A stretch of 11,834 nt of DNA, from contig JAGDDM010000006.1 in assembly GCA_017958015.1 (NCBI GenBank), forward strand, positions 1-11,834, in the 5' to 3' direction. Below the pieces are notes generated by a model. It was given only the letters and a program-made list of their open reading frames with translations. It was not told the origin of the DNA and did no database searches. Origin of the DNA: Abditibacteriota bacterium. Its GTDB lineage: Bacteria > Armatimonadota > UBA5829. Each line of letters begins with the position of its first letter. The first letter of the stretch is position 1. The translations under genes and the position numbers were made by a program. Shown in pieces: positions 1 through 6,047 of this stretch.

Positions 1-1
1 A

Positions 2-277
2 AGCTTCGGCAACCTGAAAAATCTGAAGTGGCTCTACCTCAACAACAACGGCCTTACCTCCCTTCCGGAAAGTTTCGGCAATCTCACGGCTCTGCGGACT
101 TTGGAACTTAACGACAACAACCTCACCGCTCTGCCGGCGAGCATAACCAAGCTGAAAACCAACACCTGGGACAAGGACTCCCCGGATTTGAGAAAGAACA
201 AACTTCCCGTGACCGAGCTGCAAAAACTGCTCCCCGACGACGCGGCGAAAAAACAGGCCAAGAAACAGCGAAAATAA
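2..277 (+). CDS. Leucine-rich-repeat protein, C-terminal fragment (5' end outside window)
   Basis: The frame is open from base 2 to a TAA at 275-277 and gives 91 residues with no start of its own, so the gene enters from the left. The first 46 residues are two consecutive 23-residue leucine-rich repeats of the form SFGNLxxLxxLxLNxNxLTxLPx. A third, degenerate repeat follows (SITKLKTNTWDK), and the protein ends in a lysine-rich tail (AAKKQAKKQRK). LRR solenoids bind proteins or other ligands, but the missing N-terminus would decide location and partners, so no function is assigned. A strong terminator follows 7 bases after the stop, which separates it from the next gene. The LRR call is secure; whether the parent protein is secreted, anchored or cytoplasmic cannot be seen. 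Confidence 0.85.
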   Translation, partial: SFGNLKNLKWLYLNNNGLTSLPESFGNLTALRTLELNDNNLTALPASITKLKTNTWDKDSPDLRKNKLPVTELQKLLPDDAAKKQAKKQRK

Positions 278-284
278 TCTTTAT

Positions 285-317
285 AACCTCTCCGAGAAAC
301 CCTCGGGGAGGTTTTTT
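285..317 (+). terminator. Rho-independent terminator after the LRR gene
   Basis: A 12-bp stem (AACCTCTCCGAG at 285-296 with CTCGGGGAGGTT at 302-313, one G-T wobble) encloses a 5-base loop and runs straight into six Ts (312-317). It lies just after the LRR stop and just before the promoter at 322, so it insulates the two transcription units. Confidence 0.92.
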
Positions 318-321
318 CACC

Positions 322-349
322 TTGACATATACCCCCGATTTATGATAAT
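322..349 (+). promoter_or_regulatory. Sigma70-type promoter for the rluD-like operon
   Basis: A perfect -35 box TTGACA (322-327) and a -10 box GATAAT (344-349, 5 of 6 matches to TATAAT) are 16 bases apart. Transcription would begin near 356, about 50 bases before the chosen start codon of the pseudouridine synthase. It is the first promoter-like sequence after the upstream terminator and probably drives the genes through 4903. It rests on sequence match only. Confidence 0.72.
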
Positions 350-405
350 CTTGTATTAAGAAGAGTTTGCTTATCGATAGGTAAACATTGTCCGAAAGAT
401 GCAAG

Positions 406-1389
406 ATGGAAACGAAAGAAATTACTGTTGACGCGTCCGGTGGCGCGCGTCTCGATGTGTATTTGGCGTCCCTATTGGAGGACGTCTCCCGCTCCTACAT
501 TCAAAAACTCATTGTGGACGGCTTTGTGTCGGTGAACGGAATGACTCCCCGGGCAGGGATGAAGGTGGCGGAGGGCGATAAAATCTCCGTGACTTTCGCG
601 GACCCGGTGCCCACGGATATTCTGCCGGAGGACATTCCTCTGGACATCCGCTACGACGACGACCACATTATGGTGATAAACAAGCCCAAGGGTATGACGG
701 TGCACCCCGCGCCGGGCTCTCCCACGGGCACGCTGGTGAACGCCATTCTCGCCTGCGGCTGCTCTCTTTCCTCCGTAGGCGGAGTGGAGCGCCCGGGCAT
801 CGTCCACCGCATAGACAAGGACACATCCGGGCTTCTCGTTGTGGCCAAAACCGACGCGGCCCACACCCGTCTTTCCGAGGCCATCAAGGTCCACGACGTT
901 AAACGGAAATACATCGCAATACTCTGCGGCAGAATCACGTCTTTTACAAAGAGCAAAGTTGACGCTCCCATAGGTCGGGACCCGGAGGATCGGCAGCGCA
1001 TGGCGGTCATTAGGGATCCGGAAAAGTACACCGCCAGGAACGCCGTGACATACTTCGAGGTCATGGAGAAGTTCCGCTCATTGACCATGGTTGAGGCCTC
1101 CCTGGAGACCGGCAGAACCCACCAAATAAGGGTTCACGCCAAGTTCATGGGCTATCCGGTGCTGGGGGATATGCTCTACAATCGGGGCAGGCTCAAAAAC
1201 GTCTACGCCCCTTACAACAAACTCGAACTGAGGGAGCTTATGCCCCTTATCGAAAATCTTCACGGTCAGGCGCTCCACGCCCACACCCTGGATTTCGCCC
1301 ACCCCATAACCGGCGAAGCTATGCACTTCGAGGCGCCGCTGCCGCCGGATATGACCGCTCTCATTGACTGGCTTCGCGCCAAGGGATAA
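406..1389 (+). CDS. rluD: RluA/RluD-family large-subunit rRNA pseudouridine synthase
   Basis: The enzyme converts specific uridines in structured RNA to pseudouridine; RluD-type members modify 23S rRNA helix 69. The 327-residue product has the family order: an S4 RNA-binding domain near residues 13-70 (RLDVYLASLLEDVSRSYIQK), then the synthase domain. The catalytic motif HRIDKDTSGLLVVAKT starts at H134, so D137 is the expected nucleophilic aspartate. The downstream RTHQIRVHAKFMGYPVLGD motif is also intact. Length is normal for the family. I start at ATG 406 because family proteins usually begin shortly before the S4 domain. An in-frame TTG at 388 has a better-placed AGG (379-381) and would add six residues. 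It is the first gene after the promoter, 11 bases before the next gene, so it is probably co-transcribed with the sugar genes. The family call is firm; RluD rather than a paralogue such as RluC is less certain. Confidence 0.93.
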   Translation: METKEITVDASGGARLDVYLASLLEDVSRSYIQKLIVDGFVSVNGMTPRAGMKVAEGDKISVTFADPVPTDILPEDIPLDIRYDDDHIMVINKPKGMTVHPAPGSPTGTLVNAILACGCSLSSVGGVERPGIVHRIDKDTSGLLVVAKTDAAHTRLSEAIKVHDVKRKYIAILCGRITSFTKSKVDAPIGRDPEDRQRMAVIRDPEKYTARNAVTYFEVMEKFRSLTMVEASLETGRTHQIRVHAKFMGYPVLGDMLYNRGRLKNVYAPYNKLELRELMPLIENLHGQALHAHTLDFAHPITGEAMHFEAPLPPDMTALIDWLRAKG

Positions 1390-1400
1390 GAGGTACAACA

Positions 1401-2498
1401 ATGAAACGAATAATCGCCGTAATCATACTCGCGCTTTTTGCCGCCGCCGCCCACTGCGCCGGCGCGGAGGACTGGCTGCTGAAATCCGATAAGTTCAGCC
1501 GCTCCGTATCCCATTCCGTGGGTTTTCTGAAGACGGCGAAGATTACATATGACAGATATCAGATGCTGGGCGCCGCAAGCCCGGAGTTTGTGATTGACGT
1601 TAAAAACAAAGACGGCGACCCGGTGTTCCTTACCCCCGGCGATTTCAAGGCTCTGGACGTGAAGGACGAGGGCGGGGAAAGCGGTATGAAGCGCACCTAC
1701 ACTCTCGTGTCCCATAAGGACGGCTATCCCATAACCGTGTCCCTGGTGTACACATCCTCTCCCACCGGCGAGTATATCACCAAGCACATGAACGTTATTC
1801 CCACCAAGAAAGCCGCCGACGTGATTGTGTCCGGAATCACCCTGGAGAGTCTGACGATGAAGCCCTCTCTGGCCCAGGTGGCCGCCGCCTCAATTTTTGA
1901 CGGCATAGATTTGGGCGAAGACATCAACCCCGAAAACGCGCCTTTCGTTCTCAGAGGCGTCTCATACATCGGCGGTCTGGACCTGAAGGCGAAGAAGGGT
2001 TTTTACTTCATCTACAACACCCGAACCTCCAAGAGTCGGGCGTTCTATAACCGCAGAAACGAGATCATGGTGTGGGAAGACGTGAATCAGCCCGCCACCG
2101 TGGGCTACACCTCCGGCACCGTCATCATCGGCGCTCTTGAATGCGACAATCCTCAGGCTCTCTACGAGCGGAGCAGAGCGGTGTTCGCCGAAACCGTGCT
2201 GCCGAGACTTACGGGCGCCAAGGAGTTTAAGAGCCTCAATTTGACGAAGCCCCGCTTCGTTCCCGTTGTTGAACCCGTGTCGGTGTCCTGTGACGCCTAT
2301 ATCACGGAAAACGGCGGATATCTCGTGTTCTTCAACCCCACCGGCGACACGCTCACGGTTCACGGGGTTACCGACGAGCGGTTTATCAAAAACAGCAAAA
2401 ACCTGACCGCGGAGGGACTCGATATCGCCTCCGGCAAGATTGAGGCGGAGCTGGAGCCCGCCTCCGTGAAAATCATTCCCGTGAAGGTTAAAGAGTAA
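1401..2498 (+). CDS. Secreted protein of unknown function, possible GH36-like beta-sandwich without a catalytic domain
   Basis: The 365-residue product starts at ATG 1401, with AAGAGGT at 1387-1393 placed 7 bases upstream. Residues 1-22 form a typical Sec signal peptide: MKR, a hydrophobic core (IIAVIILALFAAAA) and an AGA-ED cleavage site. The cysteine in AAHCAG does not form a proper lipobox. The mature part looks all-beta. A stretch near residues 98-135 (YTLVSHKDGYPITVSLVY, then EYITKHMNV) and one near 185-275 (VLRGVSYIGG through ALYERSRAVFAETVLPR) faintly resemble the N-terminal sandwich of GH36-type alpha-galactosidases. The C-terminus (YLVFFNPTGDTLTV, then EPASVKIIPVKV) resembles a small beta-sandwich cap. 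No TIM-barrel catalytic region is present between them. I do not recognise the family with confidence. It overlaps the GH94 start by one base (TAATG), so its expression is probably coupled to that enzyme, and a role in exported sugar binding or processing is inferred from position only. Confidence 0.85.
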   Translation: MKRIIAVIILALFAAAAHCAGAEDWLLKSDKFSRSVSHSVGFLKTAKITYDRYQMLGAASPEFVIDVKNKDGDPVFLTPGDFKALDVKDEGGESGMKRTYTLVSHKDGYPITVSLVYTSSPTGEYITKHMNVIPTKKAADVIVSGITLESLTMKPSLAQVAAASIFDGIDLGEDINPENAPFVLRGVSYIGGLDLKAKKGFYFIYNTRTSKSRAFYNRRNEIMVWEDVNQPATVGYTSGTVIIGALECDNPQALYERSRAVFAETVLPRLTGAKEFKSLNLTKPRFVPVVEPVSVSCDAYITENGGYLVFFNPTGDTLTVHGVTDERFIKNSKNLTAEGLDIASGKIEAELEPASVKIIPVKVKE

Positions 2499-4903
2499 TG
2501 GCAAAATTAAGCGACTACGGATATTTCGACGACGAACGGCGAGAGTTCGTCATTACCCGCCCCGACACTCCGGCGCCCTGGATTAACTACATCTCCAACG
2601 GCAAATATACCGGACTCGTTTCCCACACCGGGGGCGGGTTTTCCTATTACATAGACCCCAGAGACGCTCGCATCAGCCGTCTGCGTTACAACTCCATGCC
2701 CTTCGACAGACCCGGCAGATACGTTTATTTGCGGGAGGACGACGGTTCCTATTGGTCTCTCACATGGCAGCCCACGGGCCACAAAGTCGACTCCTACGAG
2801 TGCAGAGTGGGAGCGGGCTATCAGAAAATCTCCTCCTCATACAAGGGCATATCTTCCTCCGTTACATACTTCGTGCCGAAAAGCGACGACCTGGAGATTT
2901 GGCGGGTTTCGCTTACAAACGACGGCGGCAAGCCCCGGAAGTTTAAGGTCTATTCCTACATCGAGCTCTGCCTGGGCCACGCTCTCGTGGATCTCATCAA
3001 CCAGCCCAACGACCAACACTTCAACATCGCCGCTTTCGACAAGGGACGCAACGCAATCTTCGCCACCAAGAACTACTGGGTTACCAATCGTGCGGTGTCC
3101 GTGGAACAACCCAACGCGGCCTGGGACAAGTACGTTTTCTTCGGCTCCACATTGAAGGTCGATTCTTACGATTGTTCCAAAGACGGTTTCATCGGACCCT
3201 GGAGGAGCGAGTCGAATCCGGCGGGCATCGAAAAGGGCGTTCTTGACTGTACGGATATCACCGCCGGCGACGCCTGCGCCGCTCTGCAAAGCGAGGTGGC
3301 GATTGAGCCCGGCAAGACCGTTGAGTTCGCGATTCTCATGGGCTGCGTGGATAAAGAAAATTATCTCCCGCTCTCCGATAGGCTCCTTGCCGAATACAAG
3401 ACCGTTGAGGCCTGCGACGAGGCCCTCGACGAGGTTATAAAGGGTTGGCATGAGTATCTCGGCGCGGTGACGGTTAAGACTCCCGACGAGAACATGAACA
3501 GAATGCTCTCAACTTGGGGTATGCGCCAGAGCTGGGTGACTTTCAACATGAACCGCAACGCCGGTTACTACCACGGCGGTCTGCTTTTCGGTGTGGGTAT
3601 GCGGGACCAGTCCCAGGACTTGATGGGTCCCATTCTCTCCGACCCGGCGGAGGTTCGCTCCCGGATTCTCGAACTCTACACCCATCAATTCGAGAACGGC
3701 AGTACTCTCCACAACTATTTCAAGCTGACGGGGCAGGGCGAGCGCACGGGCCACTCCGACACGCCGCTGTGGCTGCCCTTCGCTCTCACAACTTACCTCA
3801 AGGAGACCGGGGACTTCACGATTCTCGATGAACAGGTGCGGTTCCAGGACTCCGAAAACACGAAGTCCGTGCTCTGCCACGCTTTCGGCGCCTGTGACTA
3901 CGTTATATCCCAACTCACCGAGGGCAATCTGCCCAAGTTCGGCCCCGGGGACTGGAACGACACTCTGGACTACGTGGGCCGCAAGGGAAAAGGCGAGAGC
4001 GTTTGGGTTGCCCACTTCCTCTGCTTCGTGCTGCGGGAAATGCTCGGCTTAATCCACCGTATCGGCGGCCATGGGGACAAGACAAAGTTCTACGCCGAAA
4101 AATACGACCTGGTGAAGAACGAGCTGAACACCCGTTGTTGGGACGGCGGTTGGTATATCCGCGGCACCAGAGACGACGGCGGCGTTATCGGCTCCTCTTC
4201 CAACAAAGAGGGCAGGATATTCATGAACGCCCAGAGTTGGGCGGTTATATCCGGAGTCGCCGAGGGCAAGCGGGCGAAAACCTGTCTCGAAAACGCCCAT
4301 AAGCACCTTGCCACGGAGCGGGGACCGAAGATTTTGGCGCCGGCATACAGAACCGTGGATCCCGGCGTGGGTCTGGCCACCAGATGCGTGCCCGGCAAGA
4401 AGGAAAACGGGGCGATTTTCGACCATGTGGCGGCCTGGGCGATCGTCGCCAACGCCATGGCGGGAGAGGGTGGCAGAGCCTACGAGTATTACCGGGAAAC
4501 AATGCCCCCGGTGCAGGCTCGCGACCCGGAGATTTATAAGATGGAGCCCTACGTCTATTCCGAGTATGTCACCAGCGACGAGCATCCCACCTTCGGCGCC
4601 GCCTCCCATTCCTGGCTCACAGGCAGCGGTGTGTGGATGTTCAGAGCGGGTCTCGACTATATTCTCGGCGCGAAACCGGATTACGACGGCCTCGTTATCG
4701 ACCCGAGCATACCGGAGTCGTGGAAAGAATACGACGTGAGCAGAATGTTCCGGGGCGTCAGATATAACATTCACGTTTCCAATCCCCACGGAGTATCAAA
4801 GGGCGTGCAATATATCGAGATTGAGGGCCGTCGAGTCGAGGGAAATCGAATCCCCGTCGAAAACGTAAAAAAAGAAATTTCCGTTTTATGCGTTATGGGA
4901 TGA
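2498..4903 (+). CDS. GH94 family disaccharide/oligosaccharide phosphorylase (cellobiose-phosphorylase-like)
   Basis: GH94 enzymes use inorganic phosphate to split beta-linked glucosides or N-acetylglucosaminides with inversion, giving an alpha-sugar 1-phosphate and saving ATP. The 801 residues show the full family layout. The N-terminal supersandwich opens YGYFDDERREFVITRPDTPA with WINYISN after it, a close match to my recollection of Cellulomonas cellobiose phosphorylase. The (alpha/alpha)6 barrel carries GMRDQSQDLMGP (R369, D370, D374), GHSDTPLWLP and PGDWNDTLD, where D488 is the expected general acid. Active-site loops KENGAIFDH (E636, H643) and SWLTG (705-709) follow, and then the usual C-terminal sandwich. 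There is no signal peptide, so it is cytoplasmic, as phosphorylases must be. The start overlaps the preceding stop. Possible substrates include cellobiose, cellodextrin, laminaribiose, chitobiose or another disaccharide; the family is certain, the substrate is not. Confidence 0.93.
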   Translation: MAKLSDYGYFDDERREFVITRPDTPAPWINYISNGKYTGLVSHTGGGFSYYIDPRDARISRLRYNSMPFDRPGRYVYLREDDGSYWSLTWQPTGHKVDSYECRVGAGYQKISSSYKGISSSVTYFVPKSDDLEIWRVSLTNDGGKPRKFKVYSYIELCLGHALVDLINQPNDQHFNIAAFDKGRNAIFATKNYWVTNRAVSVEQPNAAWDKYVFFGSTLKVDSYDCSKDGFIGPWRSESNPAGIEKGVLDCTDITAGDACAALQSEVAIEPGKTVEFAILMGCVDKENYLPLSDRLLAEYKTVEACDEALDEVIKGWHEYLGAVTVKTPDENMNRMLSTWGMRQSWVTFNMNRNAGYYHGGLLFGVGMRDQSQDLMGPILSDPAEVRSRILELYTHQFENGSTLHNYFKLTGQGERTGHSDTPLWLPFALTTYLKETGDFTILDEQVRFQDSENTKSVLCHAFGACDYVISQLTEGNLPKFGPGDWNDTLDYVGRKGKGESVWVAHFLCFVLREMLGLIHRIGGHGDKTKFYAEKYDLVKNELNTRCWDGGWYIRGTRDDGGVIGSSSNKEGRIFMNAQSWAVISGVAEGKRAKTCLENAHKHLATERGPKILAPAYRTVDPGVGLATRCVPGKKENGAIFDHVAAWAIVANAMAGEGGRAYEYYRETMPPVQARDPEIYKMEPYVYSEYVTSDEHPTFGAASHSWLTGSGVWMFRAGLDYILGAKPDYDGLVIDPSIPESWKEYDVSRMFRGVRYNIHVSNPHGVSKGVQYIEIEGRRVEGNRIPVENVKKEISVLCVMG

Positions 4904-4929
4904 CTTTTTTTCCGGAAATAGGTTATAAT
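4900..4929 (+). promoter_or_regulatory. Probable internal promoter upstream of the DUF4380/GH38 pair
   Basis: A perfect -10 box TATAAT (4924-4929) lies 18 bases after ATGACT (4900-4905, 4 of 6 matches to TTGACA), which overlaps the GH94 stop codon. A perfect 10-base palindrome, TTTCCGGAAA (4909-4918), sits in the spacer where a repressor could act. No hairpin terminator is visible after GH94, so read-through from the upstream operon is also possible. The weak -35 limits confidence. Confidence 0.5.
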
Positions 4930-4938
4930 ATATATAGA

Positions 4939-4959
4939 GGGAAAAGGGAATAGGGAGTA
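4939..4959 (+). repeat. Three near-identical 7-base units in the leader
   Basis: Three adjacent heptads, GGGAAAA (4939-4945), GGGAATA (4946-4952) and GGGAGTA (4953-4959), differ by one or two bases. They lie right after the predicted transcription start. The far end of the same gap carries a loosely complementary pyrimidine-rich stretch (CCTTAATACC at 5021-5030, then TAACCC). This could be the two ends of a small interspersed element or chance low complexity. Confidence 0.45.
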
Positions 4960-4980
4960 GTGTGTGAGTGCCGATTATAT

Positions 4981-5015
4981 TCGGAACTATCCGAGGTTGT
5001 TTCGGCGCTAACGCC
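4981..5015 (+). other. Two small hairpins in the leader before the DUF4380 gene
   Basis: TCGGA (4981-4985) and TCCGA (4990-4994) pair around ACTA. GGCG (5004-5007) and CGCC (5012-5015) pair around CTAA. Both stems are perfect but short, and neither is followed by a T run, so they are not terminators. They occupy the middle of the roughly 128-base untranslated leader expected from the promoter at 4900-4929. Function is unknown. Confidence 0.45.
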
Positions 5016-5063
5016 TCATCCTTAATACCTAACCCACGATGACATCAAAAGAGGTGTACGACA

Positions 5064-6035
5064 ATGTACAACAAAATCACGGTGGGCGCCGTCGGTGCCG
5101 GTGATCCCGCTCCCATCAAAGTAAGCACCGAAGTTTTCGAAGGCTACGGCGAATGCGTCAAAATGTCCAACGGTACCGTTGAGCTCTTCGTTACAAAAGA
5201 AGTGGGCCCCAGAGTTATCTGTTACAGATATGTGGGCGGCAAGAATATTTTCGGAACACTCAAGAAGGGTGAAGGCGACATCAAGACCGAGCTTGGTACA
5301 TGGGAAGCTTTCGGCGGCCACAGATTTTGGCACGCTCCCGAGCTCACCGGCACCTATGCTCCCGACAGCAATCCGGTTGAATTCGACATGGTGGGCAGAA
5401 GCACGGCCCGCTTCATCTGCGACTGCAAAGAAATTACCGGTATTCGCAAAGAGATGTATGTCCGCCTTGACAAGACAGGCAGTTGTGTAACCGTTACCCA
5501 CACCCTCACCAACAAGGGCCTTTTGCCGGTTACCGTTGCTCCCTGGGGTATCACCATTATGGAGAGCGACGGCACCGCCATTATTCCTCAGGAGCCCTAC
5601 GCCAAGCACAGCGAGAACGTTCTCCCGGTGCGGCCCATGGTTATGTGGGCGTTTACGAACCTCAGTGACGAGAGATTCAAGATTGGCAAGAGATACGTTC
5701 GCCTGTCTTGCGATTCATCCCTTAAAGAGCCCCAGAAGTTCGGCGTCACCGACACCCTGGGCTGGGCGGCCTACGCCAAGGGCAGCAGACTTTTCGTAAA
5801 GCGCTTCGGCTACGACAAGAGCTACAACTATCCGGATTACGGCTGCAACGTGGAAGTCTACACCGCCGGCAGAATGCTTGAGCTTGAGACTTTGGGTCAG
5901 CTTGAAATGCTGAAGCCCGGCGAAAGCGCTACCCACGTGGAGCACTGGTATCTCTTCAACGATATCGAGCTTGGCAGCACCGAGGAGTCCATCGCCAAGA
6001 AACTGCTTCCCATCATTCACAAGACCGATAAGTAG
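5064..6035 (+). CDS. DUF4380 / galactose-mutarotase-like protein
   Basis: The 323-residue product reads as a member of the DUF4380 group, whose fold is the galactose mutarotase-like beta-supersandwich. Recognisable blocks are VELFVTKEVGPRVICYRYVG near residues 39-58, GGHRFWHAPE at 84-93 with histidines 86 and 90 as candidate active-site or sugar-binding residues, THTLTNKGLLPVTVAPWGIT near 145-164, and YPDYGCNVEVYT with MLELETLGQLEML near 256-283. There is no signal peptide, so it is probably cytoplasmic. ATG 5064 is preceded by AAGAGGTG (5049-5056), matching the Shine-Dalgarno style of the gene at 1401. It ends 12 bases before the alpha-mannosidase. The TAG stop lies in AGGA, the likely ribosome-binding site of that gene, so the two are one unit. 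Sugar epimerase/mutarotase or accessory binding activity is plausible, but no biochemical role is established from sequence. Confidence 0.85.
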   Translation: MYNKITVGAVGAGDPAPIKVSTEVFEGYGECVKMSNGTVELFVTKEVGPRVICYRYVGGKNIFGTLKKGEGDIKTELGTWEAFGGHRFWHAPELTGTYAPDSNPVEFDMVGRSTARFICDCKEITGIRKEMYVRLDKTGSCVTVTHTLTNKGLLPVTVAPWGITIMESDGTAIIPQEPYAKHSENVLPVRPMVMWAFTNLSDERFKIGKRYVRLSCDSSLKEPQKFGVTDTLGWAAYAKGSRLFVKRFGYDKSYNYPDYGCNVEVYTAGRMLELETLGQLEMLKPGESATHVEHWYLFNDIELGSTEESIAKKLLPIIHKTDK

Positions 6036-6047
6036 GAATCTATACCC

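Noticed and set aside
472..4789. Various antisense and out-of-frame open frames within the rluD-like, secreted-protein and GH94 genes
   Set aside because: They have no ribosome-binding site or recognisable domain and are shadows of the coding frames.
4905..4911. T run after GH94 as a terminator
   Set aside because: I find no GC-rich stem directly before it; the only complementary arms (ATTTCCG and CGGAAAT) lie on either side of the T run with a long loop.
4960..5025. Short GTG-started frame of 21 codons in the leader before the DUF4380 gene
   Set aside because: The purine-rich stretch before it is only about two bases from GTG, codon choice is unlike the neighbours, and the region is better explained by repeats and hairpins. 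No regulatory codon run such as repeated His or Trp is present.
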